This document shows positions 29,427-37,520 of a stretch of DNA of 64,000 nt, in pieces. The position numbers were made by a program, and so were the translations under genes. This stretch comes from an uncultured Clostridia bacterium (GTDB taxonomy: Bacteria > Bacillota > Clostridia > Christensenellales > Borkfalkiaceae). Each line of letters starts with the position of its first letter. Position 1 is the stretch's first letter. The stretch lies in assembly GCA_944328445.1 (NCBI GenBank), contig CALVHO010000004.1, positions 1-64,000 on the forward strand. Direction: 5' to 3'. Under the pieces are notes generated by a model that worked only from the letters and a program-made list of their open reading frames with translations, had not been told where the DNA came from and did not search any database.

Positions 29427-29464
29427 GGGCCCCGCCGCACCATGTGCGGCGGGGCCCCGCTTTT
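29427..29464 (+). terminator. Terminator after the sugar transferase gene
   Basis: A 13-bp perfect stem, GGGCCCCGCCGCA/TGCGGCGGGGCCC, with a short T4 run. The rest of the 318-base gap to spoIIGA holds only short TTCATGCC repeats and a candidate -10 box TAGAAT at 29608-29613 without a clear -35, as might suit an activator-dependent promoter. Confidence 0.7.
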
Positions 29465-29640
29465 GTATACGATTTCCCCCGCGCCTGCGCGCGGCCCTTG
29501 TTCATGCCCGCGCCCGAACCGTCCGCGTTCATGCCCGTTCATGCCGTCCTCGCCCTAATTCGCGGCGGGGCGCTTTTATTTTCCAAAATCCTGCACCCGC
29601 GGGGTGGTAGAATGGGCGCGTAGCGAGCGGAGGGGCGGGC

Positions 29641-30483
29641 ATGACGGTCTATCTCGATCTTCTGCTGATCGACAATTTTTGTGCGGACGCGGCGCTTTTG
29701 TACTGCGCGGTCAAAACGGTACGGGGCGCGGCGCGCCCCGCCCGCATCGCGCTCGCGGCGCTTTTGGGCGCGGTGCTGGGCACGGGGTACGCGGTGCTGG
29801 GGCTGCACGTCGCCCTGCCGCGCGCCCTCGACCTGCCGCTGCGCTGGGGCGTGGCGGCGCTGCTGCCCCTCGCGGCCGCGCGCTTTAAGTCCGCGCGCTC
29901 GTACGCGCTGTGCTCGCTGGCCTTTGCGGGGTACATGGCAGCCTTCGCGGGGGTGCTGACGGCGCTCTTTCCCGCGTCGCCCGCGGCGGGCGGTTACGCC
30001 TTGCAGGCGCTGCCTTCGGGGGTGCTGGCGGGGGCGTCCGTGCTCTTTGCCGCGCTCGCGGCGCGGGGCATGCGCGCCCTGGCGGCGCGGCGCAGGCAGG
30101 CGGCGTACACCTGCGGCTGCGCCCTGACGCACGGCGGGCACACGGTGCGCCTGCGCGCCTTCGTCGATACGGGCAACCGCCTCACCGACGGGCGCGGGCG
30201 GGGGGTGGCGGTGGCCGAGCGCGCCGCGGTGCTGGCGCTGTTGGCGGACGGCCTGTTCACGGGCCGTACCCCGTGCGAAAAGATCGCCGTGCAGACGGTG
30301 AACGGGCGCTCGCAGCTGACCGCCTTCCGCGCCGAAAAATTGGAGATATATTGGGGCGGAAAGGTGAATATAGTAGAAGATGTGACGGTCGCCATCAGCC
30401 CGCGGCCGCTGGCGGGGGAGTACGCGCTGATCCTGCCGCCCTCGTTTACCGAAGAGGACAAACTGCAAGGCGTAGGGAGGTAA
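29641..30483 (+). CDS. spoIIGA: SpoIIGA, pro-sigma-E processing protease
   Basis: Septal-membrane aspartic protease that cleaves pro-sigma-E in the mother cell after a signal from the forespore. 280 residues with about five N-terminal membrane segments (1-150) and a cytosolic protease domain whose active site is [12 protein letters not shown]. The downstream gene is sigE, 4 bases away, the classic spoIIG operon. GGAGGGG precedes the ATG. Its presence marks the host as a spore-former or recent descendant of one. Confidence 0.9.
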   Translation: MTVYLDLLLIDNFCADAALLYCAVKTVRGAARPARIALAALLGAVLGTGYAVLGLHVALPRALDLPLRWGVAALLPLAAARFKSARSYALCSLAFAGYMAAFAGVLTALFPASPAAGGYALQALPSGVLAGASVLFAALAARGMRALAARRRQAAYTCGCALTHGGHTVRLRAFVDTGNRLTDGRGRGVAVAERAAVLALLADGLFTGRTPCEKIAVQTVNGRSQLTAFRAEKLEIYWGGKVNIVEDVTVAISPRPLAGEYALILPPSFTEEDKLQGVGR

Positions 30484-30487
30484 CGGG

Positions 30488-31198
30488 ATGTTCGGCGGAT
30501 GGAAAGACCGCGTGCTGCGCTTCTGGCGCAGCCTGGGCGGGGGCGAAAACGTGCTCGACTTTATCTGCGGCAGCGAGGCGCTGCCCCTGCCGTATTCGGC
30601 GGAGGAGGAATCGGCGCTGCTGGGGAGGCTCTCCTCGGGGGAGCAGGAGGTCAAATCGGCGCTGATCGAGCACAACCTGCGGCTGGTGGTGTACATCGCC
30701 CGCAAATTCGACAACACGGGCGCCGACGCGGACGACCTCGTTTCGGTGGGTACCATCGGCCTGATCAAGGCGGTCAACTCCTTCGACCCCGCCAAAAAGA
30801 TCAAACTGGCCACCTACGCCTCGCGCTGCATCGAAAACGAGATCCTCATGTACCTGCGCCGCCTCGTGCGGGTGCGCGCCGAGGTCTCCTTCGACGAGCC
30901 GCTCAACACCGACTGGGAGGGCAACGAGCTGCTGCTTTCCGACATCCTCGGCACCGACGGGGACGCCGTCTACAAGGACATCGAGACGGGCGTGGAAAAG
31001 GAGCTGCTGCGCGGGGCGCTGCGCAAACTGCCCGAGCGCGACAGGCGCATCATGAACATGCGCTTCGGGCTGGACGGGGCGGAAGAGATGACGCAAAAGG
31101 ACGTGGCCGACATCCTCGGCATCTCCCAATCGTACATATCGCGGCTGGAAAAAAAGATCATCGCCCGCCTCAAAAGCGAGATGAGCAAGCTCGTCTGA
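30488..31198 (+). CDS. sigE: RNA polymerase sporulation sigma factor SigE
   Basis: Early mother-cell sigma factor, 236 residues. Region 2 ([26 protein letters not shown]) and the region 4 helix-turn-helix ([18 protein letters not shown]) are complete. The N-terminal pro-sequence of about 25 residues ends at the conserved processing neighbourhood [12 protein letters not shown], where SpoIIGA should cut. AGGGAGG precedes the ATG. Encoded directly after spoIIGA. Confidence 0.96.
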   Translation: MFGGWKDRVLRFWRSLGGGENVLDFICGSEALPLPYSAEEESALLGRLSSGEQEVKSALIEHNLRLVVYIARKFDNTGADADDLVSVGTIGLIKAVNSFDPAKKIKLATYASRCIENEILMYLRRLVRVRAEVSFDEPLNTDWEGNELLLSDILGTDGDAVYKDIETGVEKELLRGALRKLPERDRRIMNMRFGLDGAEEMTQKDVADILGISQSYISRLEKKIIARLKSEMSKLV

Positions 31199-31231
31199 TC
31201 GGCCGTGCGCACGCCGCGCCTTGGCCGGCGC

Positions 31232-31260
31232 GCATAGTTTTTTGCGGGCCGCACATACTT
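31232..31260 (+). promoter_or_regulatory. Putative sigma-F/sigma-G promoter of sigG
   Basis: GCATA (31232-31236), 17-base spacer, CATACTT (31254-31260). This fits the forespore consensus GHATR and CATWHTA with one mismatch. It lies about 70 bases before sigG, which in Bacillus is transcribed by sigma-F and then sigma-G. Confidence 0.5.
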
Positions 31261-31330
31261 CATCCGTGCGGAAAAATTCACCTTCGGGGCGGTACATACC
31301 GCGCGCCGCGGCGCGCGGACGGAGGTGGAT

Positions 31331-32110
31331 ATGTTGCAAAAAGTGGAGATCTGCGGCGTCGATACCAACGGCCTGCCGCTGTTGACGCAGGCCGAGAGCG
31401 AGGAGCTGATGCGCCGCCTCAAAGGGGGAGACGCCGCCGCGCGCGAGCGCTTCGTGGTGGGGAACATGCGCCTCGTGCTTTCGCTGGTCAAGCGGTTCTG
31501 GGCCAAAAACGCCAACGCGGACGACGTGTTCCAGGCGGGCTGCATCGGATTGTTGAAGGCCATCGACAACTTCAACATCGCCCTGGGCGTGCGCTTTTCC
31601 ACCTATGCGGTGCCCATGATCCTCGGCGAGATCAAGCGCTATCTGCGCGACGGCAATTCGCTGCGCGTCTCGCGCAGCATCCGAGACACCGCCTACAAGG
31701 TGTTGAAGACGCGCGAGATGCTCGAAGAGGCGCACAAGGAAGCGACCATCGAAAAGATCGCCGAGGCCATGCAGGTGCGCGAGCAGGAGGTGGTGTACGC
31801 GCTCGACGCGATCTCCGACCCCGTCTCTTTGTACGAACCCGTTTGCAACAAATCGGGGGACGCCCTCCTGCTGATGGACCAGATCTGCGACGAAAAGAAC
31901 AACGACGAGGTATGGACGGAGCACGCCGCCCTCTTTGAGGCGATGGAAAAACTGGGCGAGCGCGAACGGAAGATCGTGTTTTTGCGCTACTTCGAGGGCA
32001 AGACGCAGACGGAGATCTCGGGCGAGGTGGGCATTTCGCAGGCGCAGGTTTCCCGCCTGGAAAAAAACGCCATCAACGAGATGCGCGCGGCCATCGCCTT
32101 TGAATCGTGA
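31331..32110 (+). CDS. sigG: RNA polymerase sporulation sigma factor SigG
   Basis: Late forespore sigma factor, 259 residues. The N-terminal KVEICGVDTNGLPLLT is the sigma-G signature that binds anti-sigma factors; region 2 (GNMRLVLSLVKRF, DDVFQAGCIGLLKAIDNF) and region 4 (EISGEVGISQAQVSRLEK) are complete. Start at ATG 31331 with GGAGG at 31321-31325. The spoIIGA-sigE-sigG order is conserved. Confidence 0.96.
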   Translation: MLQKVEICGVDTNGLPLLTQAESEELMRRLKGGDAAARERFVVGNMRLVLSLVKRFWAKNANADDVFQAGCIGLLKAIDNFNIALGVRFSTYAVPMILGEIKRYLRDGNSLRVSRSIRDTAYKVLKTREMLEEAHKEATIEKIAEAMQVREQEVVYALDAISDPVSLYEPVCNKSGDALLLMDQICDEKNNDEVWTEHAALFEAMEKLGERERKIVFLRYFEGKTQTEISGEVGISQAQVSRLEKNAINEMRAAIAFES

Positions 32111-32237
32111 ACCCCTCGCCCCGTACGCGGCGGCGCGCGCCCGCGGCACTTTGCGCCGCGGGCGCGAAAATTTTGCCCGCACAACGCATATACTGCCATT
32201 GCGGGCGGTGCCTTGCGCCCCGCCCGCGGGAGGTGGC

Positions 32238-33062
32238 ATGACGGGCACACGATCGCACTGGAAGGACGCCTGCAACAGGGTGCGCGGCGCCTTTTCCTAT
32301 CTCTCGGCCAAAAAATATACCACGCTGGCGGGGACGATGGCCTTCTTCCTCATCATGTCGGTGGTGCCGTTCCTGTTCTGGCTGACCCTCCTGTTCGGGC
32401 GGCTGCACATCGATTTTGCCGCGCTGTTCGAGTTGGAGATCTTCGCCGACGTGAAGGAGATCGTGCTGTATTTGCAGGAATCGGCCCGCGCCGCCACGGC
32501 GGGCGCCTCCGTCATCCTGCTGGCCACCACCCTCTATTCCTCCACCAACCTCTTTTACCACATGCGCCGCAGCGGCGAGATCGTCTACGAATGCAAGCGC
32601 AAAAAAAAGGGGCTCGTTTTGCGCTTTTCGGCGCTGGTGCTGATGTTTCTCGTCATGCTGCTGCTGGTGGCGGGGATGGTGGTGTTTTTGCTGGGCAACG
32701 CGCTGCTGCGGCGCGTCTTTCCCTCCTTTGTCGCCCAGCTTTCGGTCTACGCCCTGCTCGGCGCGCTGATGTTCGGGCTCATTTTGCTTTTGAACCTCTA
32801 CATCTGCCCGTACCGCATCGGCGTGCGCCGCGCGGTGTGGGGGAGCCTGCTGACCCTGCTTTTGGGCGGGCTCGCCTCCTTCGGCTTTACGGTCTACACC
32901 CGCTTTTCGTCCATGGAAAAGCTGTACGGGGCGGCGGTGCTGCTCATCGTCTTTTTGCTGTGGCTGTACATCCTGATGATCTGCTTCGTCGTCGGCGTCA
33001 TCTTCAACTGCCGCCTGCTCGAACGCGACAAGTCTGCAAAGCCCGTCCCCAAGCGCTTTTAG
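32238..33062 (+). CDS. YihY/BrkB-family inner-membrane protein
   Basis: 274-residue integral membrane protein with about six transmembrane segments and the family start AFSYLSAKKYTTLAGTMAFFL. Long misannotated as ribonuclease BN; the real function is unknown, with export roles proposed. GGGAGG lies 5 bases before the ATG at 32238. It follows sigG after 127 bases, in which GCATATACT near 32180 resembles a sporulation-type -10 box without a convincing -35. Confidence 0.85.
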   Translation: MTGTRSHWKDACNRVRGAFSYLSAKKYTTLAGTMAFFLIMSVVPFLFWLTLLFGRLHIDFAALFELEIFADVKEIVLYLQESARAATAGASVILLATTLYSSTNLFYHMRRSGEIVYECKRKKKGLVLRFSALVLMFLVMLLLVAGMVVFLLGNALLRRVFPSFVAQLSVYALLGALMFGLILLLNLYICPYRIGVRRAVWGSLLTLLLGGLASFGFTVYTRFSSMEKLYGAAVLLIVFLLWLYILMICFVVGVIFNCRLLERDKSAKPVPKRF

Positions 33063-33080
33063 GCGCGGCCGCATGCGCCC

Positions 33081-33141
33081 GTTCCCGCCGTGAATGTACG
33101 TTCATGCCGTGAACGTACGTTCCCGCCGTGAACGTACGTTT
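33081..33141. repeat. Three 19-bp tandem repeats, each holding a GAAC-N4-GTTC palindrome
   Basis: Palindromes lie at 33092-33103 (GAATGTACGTTC), 33111-33122 (GAACGTACGTTC, perfect) and 33130-33141 (GAACGTACGTTT), spaced exactly 19 bases. The perfect copy matches the Gram-positive LexA/DinR core GAAC-N4-GTTC. The array is 40-90 bases upstream of the degV promoter. It may be an operator array or only a microsatellite-like repeat. Confidence 0.5.
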
Positions 33142-33179
33142 GCGCTTTTTGCGCATTTTCGGCACGGGCGGCGATTTTG

Positions 33180-33208
33180 TTGCCAAGCGGCGGCAAATAT
33201 TGTATAAT
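33180..33208 (+). promoter_or_regulatory. Sigma-A promoter of degV
   Basis: TTGCCA (33180-33185), 17-base spacer, TATAAT (33203-33208). Confidence 0.85.
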
Positions 33209-33254
33209 GGGTACATCCCGCAGGCCTGCGGGCAAGGAGAACAGGAAAAACGTT

Positions 33255-34115
33255 ATGTACCAGTTGTTTTGCGATACCAACAGTGAACTTTGGTTCAGCG
33301 AGGCCAAGGAGCTCGGCCTCTCGGTGATCCGCATGCCGTACGTTCTGGACGGGAAGGAATACGCCTACGACCTCGGCGAAGCGACGGACTTCAAGCACTT
33401 TTTCGGCCGCATGCGCGAAGGCGCCGTGCCCACCACCTCGGCCATCAACGAGCAGGACTATCTCGACTATTTCGAGCCCGTCCTGCAAGAGGGGAAGGAC
33501 ATCTATTACATCAGCTTTTCGCACAAGATGTCCGCCACCTTCGACGCGATGGACCGCGCCGTCGCCGCCCTCAAAGAAAAGTATCCGGACCGCGTCATCC
33601 GCACCTTTGATACCAAGGCCATCAGCTTCGGCGCGGGGTTCCAGGTCTGGTACGCGGCCCAAAAGTGGAAGGAAGGCGCCACCATGGACGAGCTGGAAGC
33701 CTATCTCGAACAGCTGCGCGCGCACACCGTCGTCTACTTCGTGGTGGACGACCTCGTGTATTTGAAGCGCGGCGGGCGCATCTCGGCGGTGACGGCCGCC
33801 TTCGGGAAACTTTTGGGCATCAAGCCGCTCATCTCCATCGCCGAGGACGGCACTTTGCAGAGCGTGGGCAAGATCAAGGGCTCCAAAAAGGTGATCTCCG
33901 AGTTCATCCGCCTCATGCATGAACATAATTGCAACGCGGGTTACCGCATCAAGGTGATGCAGGCCGACTGCCCCGAAACGGGCGAAGCGCTCGCCTCGGC
34001 CATCCGCGCCGAATTCGGGCAGGACGCGCCCGTCGACTGCCAGATGGTCGGCCCCGTCATCGGTACCCACTGCGGCCCCGGCACCCTCGGGCTCATCTTC
34101 TACGGGGACCGCTGA
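33255..34115 (+). CDS. DegV-family fatty-acid-binding protein
   Basis: Cytosolic lipid-carrier protein of 286 residues; relatives (FakB) hold a fatty acid for phosphorylation by FakA. The N-terminal domain (LFCDTNSEL, VPTTSAINEQDY) and the C-terminal domain (YLKRGGRISA, IKPLISIAEDG, IGTHCGPGTLGLIFY) match the family; the S/T-rich lipid headgroup loop is TTSA. No fakA is in the window. AAGGAGA lies about 16 bases before the ATG. apbE starts directly after its stop codon. Confidence 0.9.
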   Translation: MYQLFCDTNSELWFSEAKELGLSVIRMPYVLDGKEYAYDLGEATDFKHFFGRMREGAVPTTSAINEQDYLDYFEPVLQEGKDIYYISFSHKMSATFDAMDRAVAALKEKYPDRVIRTFDTKAISFGAGFQVWYAAQKWKEGATMDELEAYLEQLRAHTVVYFVVDDLVYLKRGGRISAVTAAFGKLLGIKPLISIAEDGTLQSVGKIKGSKKVISEFIRLMHEHNCNAGYRIKVMQADCPETGEALASAIRAEFGQDAPVDCQMVGPVIGTHCGPGTLGLIFYGDR

Positions 34116-34116
34116 T

Positions 34117-35385
34117 TTGTCTGCTTTTCTTCGCGGGCGCCCCTTGCGGGCGCTCGCGCTCGTTTTGGCGCTGTTGTTTTCGGCCGCGCTCGCGGCGGGG
34201 CTGGCGGGCTGCGGCGGGCGGGAGGACTATTTCGTCGGCTTCTCCCTCTCCGAAACGGTGTACGTCGGCGGGCAGCCCCTCTCCGCGGGCGAGCGCCGCG
34301 CGCTGGAAGGGGAGATCGCGTCCCTCCTGCACGCCGTCGAGGACGAGGTTTCCCTCAACAGGGAGGACAGCTGCCTTTCCCGCCTCAATGCCGCGGCCGC
34401 GGGCGAGGCGGTGGCCGCGGGCAGCCACACGCGGGCGCTGTTTTCGCTGTCCGCGGCGCTGCACGCCGAAACGGGCGGCGCCTTTTCCCCCGCGCTGTGG
34501 CCGCTCTCCGAGCTGTGGGGCTTTTCCCCGCGCTTTGCGGGCCGCTACTCCGACCCGCGCCCCGCGCCTTCGGAGGCAGACGTGCAGGCGGCGCTGGCGC
34601 TTTCCGATCTTTCTCTGTTCACGGCGGAAGGGGAGACCCTTTCCAAGGCCGAAAGCGGCGCCGGGCTCGACTTCGGCGGCATCGCCAAGGGATACATGTG
34701 TGACGTCGCCGCGGCTTATATCCGCGAAAAGTATGCGGGCGAGGAAGTCGGCTGCGTGCTGGAAGTGATGTCGGGCTCCGTCATCTTGGGCAGCAAGCCC
34801 GCTTCCGCCCTCGGCTACACCGCCTCGGTGGACAACCCCCGCGCCGCCGTCACCGCGGGCAAGGGCGCGGGGCAGGCACTGTTCGCGGCGGGGCTTTCCG
34901 ACGTGGCCGTCAGCACCAGCGCGGACAATTACCGCTTTTACGTGTACGGGGGCAAGATCTACCCGCACATCCTCGACCCCTTCCGCGGCGCGCCCGCGGA
35001 CAACGGTGTCATCTCGGTCACCGTGTTCGTGCCGCTGGCGCAGCCGTACGCGGCCGCCTCGGCGGACGCCTATTCGACGGCGGGCTTCTGCATGCCCCTG
35101 CGCGAGGCGCTCGCCTTTTACGAGGGGCTGTACCGTGAAAAGGGCGTCTCCGCCCTCGTCATCACCGCCGATTTTTGCTATTATACCGTCGGCGATGCGC
35201 AGATCTACGGGCGGACCGCGTTCGACGGCCTCGTCGGGCAGGAGGGGTATTTTTCGGAAGAGGTGTTTGCATTCGCCGAGGCCGCCTGCGCCCCCGCCGA
35301 GGTCGAACCCTGCGCGCGCGAGCTCGAATACATCGCCGCCTGCGCGCGCGAGCTCGAATACATCGCCGCCTGCGCGCAGGCATGA
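34117..35385 (+). CDS. apbE: ApbE-family FAD:protein FMN transferase (lipoprotein)
   Basis: Moves FMN from FAD onto Ser/Thr of extracytoplasmic flavoproteins. 422 residues: a lipoprotein signal ending LAGC (Cys32), then the ApbE fold with DSCLSRLNA, LDFGGIAKGYMCDVAAA and VSTSADNYRFYV. The start is the TTG at 34117, one base after the degV stop, as the signal peptide begins there and no ATG or GTG fits. The extreme C-terminus is an added tandem duplication of CARELEYIAA, encoded by a 30-base repeat near 35310-35370. With the next two genes it forms a flavinylation-type cluster. Confidence 0.9.
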   Translation: MSAFLRGRPLRALALVLALLFSAALAAGLAGCGGREDYFVGFSLSETVYVGGQPLSAGERRALEGEIASLLHAVEDEVSLNREDSCLSRLNAAAAGEAVAAGSHTRALFSLSAALHAETGGAFSPALWPLSELWGFSPRFAGRYSDPRPAPSEADVQAALALSDLSLFTAEGETLSKAESGAGLDFGGIAKGYMCDVAAAYIREKYAGEEVGCVLEVMSGSVILGSKPASALGYTASVDNPRAAVTAGKGAGQALFAAGLSDVAVSTSADNYRFYVYGGKIYPHILDPFRGAPADNGVISVTVFVPLAQPYAAASADAYSTAGFCMPLREALAFYEGLYREKGVSALVITADFCYYTVGDAQIYGRTAFDGLVGQEGYFSEEVFAFAEAACAPAEVEPCARELEYIAACARELEYIAACAQA

Positions 35386-35492
35386 ACCGCGCCCCGCGCG
35401 GCGGAAACGGCTTTTGCGGGCAGGAACGCCGAGCCGCGGCCTTTGCGGGCGGGAACGGGGCGGCGTTCACGGAAAAGGCAAGGAGGGTGCAC

Positions 35493-35924
35493 ATGGACCG
35501 GCAGGATAAGATCGCCGCCGTACGCGCGCGGCCCTTTTTCCGCAAAGGAGACATCGCCGTCTACGCGGCGGTGCTCTTGCTGGTGGCGCTGTTCACCCTC
35601 TTCGCCTTTCTCTTCCGCGCGGGGCCGGGGCTCTCCTTTTCGGTCGTGTGGCAGGGGAACACCGTCTTTTCCGCGCCGCTCGGCGAGGACGCCGTGTATG
35701 TGTTCACAGCCGCCGACGGCGAGGTCAGGCCCTTCCGCGAGGGGGAGAGCTACCGCGATTACAACGTCATCGCCGTGGAGGACGGCCAGGTCTCTGTGCG
35801 CGAGGCCGACTGCCCCGACCACGTCTGCGAACATTTTGCCGCGACCGCGAGCGGCGCCATCGTCTGCGTGCCGCACGGGCTGCGCATCGAGGTCGGCGGC
35901 GAGGGGGTGCAGACAGACCTGTGA
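35493..35924 (+). CDS. NusG domain II-containing membrane protein (EetA-like)
   Basis: 143 residues: one N-terminal membrane segment (DIAVYAAVLLLVALFTLFAF) and an extracytoplasmic NusG-domain-II fold with the characteristic CPDHVCEHF and IVCVPHGLRIEV, two cysteine pairs. In Listeria and relatives such a protein (EetA) is encoded with a Gx-type membrane protein (EetB) and an ApbE transferase in flavin-based extracellular electron transfer. Start at 35493 with AAGGAGGG. The stop overlaps the next gene's GTG. Confidence 0.85.
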   Translation: MDRQDKIAAVRARPFFRKGDIAVYAAVLLLVALFTLFAFLFRAGPGLSFSVVWQGNTVFSAPLGEDAVYVFTAADGEVRPFREGESYRDYNVIAVEDGQVSVREADCPDHVCEHFAATASGAIVCVPHGLRIEVGGEGVQTDL

Positions 35925-36454
35925 AAAATGCTTCGGGAAAGTTTTCCGCCGCACGACTGGCGCAGCTGGGGATGCTTCTGGGGGCGGCAAGCATCGTCTT
36001 TTTGATCGAATCGCTGGTCCCGCCGCTGCTGCCCGCCGCGCCCTACGTGCGGCTGGGGCTGGCAAACGTCTTTTTGCTCTTCGTCATCGCCGTCTACGGG
36101 GCGGGGGATGCGTTTTTGTTCACGCTCGGCAAAAATCTCGTGTCGATGGCCCTGACGGGCGCGGGGTTTACCGCCCTTTTCAACCTGGCGGGCAGCCTGT
36201 GCGCTTACCTGGCCATGGCGGGACTGTACGCAGCGGCCTGTCCGCGCGTCTCGCCGGTGGCCGTCAGCGTGGCCGGCGCGGTTTTGAGCAACATCGCGCG
36301 CACCTGCGTCGCCGTCGCCGTGACCGGGGCGCCCGCCCTCTTCGTGCAGCTGCCCTTCGTCTGCGCGTTCGGCCTGGCCGCGGGCATCCTCGTGGGGGTG
36401 CTGGCCTGTTTTCTGTTAAAATACCTGCCCGAAAGATTGACAAAACCGAAATAA
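35921..36454 (+). CDS. Gx transporter family membrane protein (EetB-like)
   Basis: 177 residues, about five transmembrane segments. RLAQLGMLLGAASIVFLIES and VRLGLANVFLLFVIAVYG are typical of the family often annotated as heptaprenyl diphosphate synthase component I. The start is GTG 35921, overlapping the upstream stop TGA, with GAGGGGG 13 bases before. No catalytic prenyl synthase gene follows, so a role with ApbE and the NusG-II protein in membrane electron transfer is more likely than prenyl synthesis. The promoter of tRNA-Ser overlaps its last codons. Confidence 0.82.
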   Translation: MKNASGKFSAARLAQLGMLLGAASIVFLIESLVPPLLPAAPYVRLGLANVFLLFVIAVYGAGDAFLFTLGKNLVSMALTGAGFTALFNLAGSLCAYLAMAGLYAAACPRVSPVAVSVAGAVLSNIARTCVAVAVTGAPALFVQLPFVCAFGLAAGILVGVLACFLLKYLPERLTKPK

Positions 36455-36465
36455 TGGTATATAAT
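36437..36465 (+). promoter_or_regulatory. Consensus promoter of tRNA-Ser
   Basis: Perfect TTGACA (36437-36442), 17-base spacer, perfect TATAAT (36460-36465), overlapping the end of the Gx transporter gene. Confidence 0.9.
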
Positions 36466-36560
36466 CAACAACTGTGACGTGAACGCGCGCCGCGTGCCGC
36501 AACCGGCCGCGCAGCGCACGCCGCACGGCCGAATTTTGCAGGCTTGCCTGCATACCATAT

Positions 36561-36652
36561 GCAGAGATGGCGGAGTGGTCGAACGCGCACGACTCGAAAT
36601 CGTGTGTGCTCCTACAAGAGCACCAAGGGTTCAAATCCCTTTCTCTGCGCCA
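36561..36652 (+). tRNA. tRNA-Ser (anticodon CGA)
   Basis: 92 bases including an encoded CCA. The acceptor stem GCAGAGA pairs with TCTCTGC; the anticodon loop CTCGAAA within the stem CACGA/TCGTG gives anticodon CGA, reading UCG. A long variable arm (TGTGCTCCTACAAGAGCAC) marks a serine tRNA. It is the left boundary of the AT-rich defence island; its last 21 bases recur at 44356-44376. Confidence 0.95.
36632..36652 (+). other. Probable attL: 3' end of tRNA-Ser
   Basis: Last 21 bases of the tRNA gene, from the T-arm through CCA. A copy with one mismatch is found at 44356-44376, right of the AT-rich block. This is the arrangement left by site-specific integration into a tRNA 3' end. Confidence 0.7.
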
Positions 36653-36654
36653 GC

Positions 36655-36706
36655 GATCTTAAACTCATTCAAAGATAAAATTGAGTGAGTTTAAGATCTT
36701 TTTTTT
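36655..36706 (+). terminator. Terminator of tRNA-Ser
   Basis: An 18-bp stem (GATCTTAAACTCATTCAA and its complement with one G-T pair) is followed by an eight-base T-run ending at 36706. Confidence 0.9.
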
Positions 36707-36796
36707 ATGCAAAAAAACGGCAAAATGAACTGATTTAAGTATTATTGGTGGGTAAATCCATGTTTAAGAAAGCATATTATTTCTTTTACATAACTT

Positions 36797-36844
36797 AAAC
36801 ACAAGAATATGTATGTTTATAGAATTTAAAACACAAGAATATGT
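36797..36844. promoter_or_regulatory. Direct-repeat operator candidate before the KilA-N gene
   Basis: Two exact copies of AAACACAAGAATATGT at 36797-36812 and 36829-36844, spaced 32 bases, about three helical turns. They end 8 bases before the -35 box of the KilA-N gene. The spacing on one face of the helix suits cooperative binding of a regulator. Confidence 0.5.
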
Positions 36845-36852
36845 GAGTTATA

Positions 36853-36881
36853 TTGACAAACTGGCATGGTTTTGATAGAAT
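36853..36881 (+). promoter_or_regulatory. Sigma-A promoter of the defence operon
   Basis: TTGACA (36853-36858), 17-base spacer, TAGAAT (36876-36881). It is followed by AAAGGAGA and the KilA-N start at 36910. Confidence 0.85.
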
Positions 36882-36909
36882 AGTAAATAAGAAAAGGAGA
36901 AGCGATTTG

Positions 36910-37494
36910 ATGGGATTAGAAAAATTTGATGATGCGATAGCTGAGTATTTAGAAACGAAACGAAAGCGTACAATAGACGCATTAAAATTGGCTCAACTTT
37001 CTGATAATGAAATCGATCAACATTGTGCGGATATAGAAAAAGAAATCCTTGGTTTTGTTAAATGCAACGAGGCTTATGCGCAATTGCTTATGGATTTAGA
37101 ACACATTCATTCCAAGACATATAATTTGTATTCTCTTACAGAGATTGCAAAGAAGAAAAATCATGATAACCCCAGTTATGTTATACAAAGTTGGTTCAGA
37201 GATATAAACACTCTGCAGTTTCTATATCTGTGGGAAAAAGACAATAACAGCTATTTTATCGAAGAAGCTGCAAAAGAATTGATAGAAAAAATAAAGCGAC
37301 CGTCATTTACAATGACTGCAAAATTGTGGATAAAAAATACGCGAGCCACAGGAATCAAATCAAAGCAAGGACATGGCGGGGGAACCCTTGCTCGGCAAGA
37401 AATAGCAATTGACTTTATAACATGGGCATTTCCAGAAAAGAGATATGAATTGTCTAAGTTGATAGTCAACAAGATAATGCAGATAAAGGAATAA
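36910..37494 (+). CDS. KilA-N domain protein
   Basis: 194 residues. NLYSLTEIAKKKNHDN, VIQSWFRDINTLQFL and the C-terminal GHGGGTLARQEIAIDFITW are typical of the KilA-N fold, a DNA-binding domain common in phage and island proteins. The start at 36910 is chosen because the promoter occupies 36853-36881 and AAAGGAGA lies 9 bases upstream. An about 60-residue helical N-terminal part precedes the domain. It is the first gene of the island and lies 26 bases before the HamA-like gene, so it could be a regulator of the defence genes or a phage-sensing component. Codon use is AT-rich like its neighbours. Confidence 0.75.
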   Translation: MGLEKFDDAIAEYLETKRKRTIDALKLAQLSDNEIDQHCADIEKEILGFVKCNEAYAQLLMDLEHIHSKTYNLYSLTEIAKKKNHDNPSYVIQSWFRDINTLQFLYLWEKDNNSYFIEEAAKELIEKIKRPSFTMTAKLWIKNTRATGIKSKQGHGGGTLARQEIAIDFITWAFPEKRYELSKLIVNKIMQIKE

Positions 37495-37520
37495 TTTTCT
37501 AAATCGTAGATCAAAAATAT

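Noticed and set aside
33081..33141. Short CRISPR array
   Set aside because: The three units are contiguous 19-bp tandem copies without spacers, and no cas gene is present.
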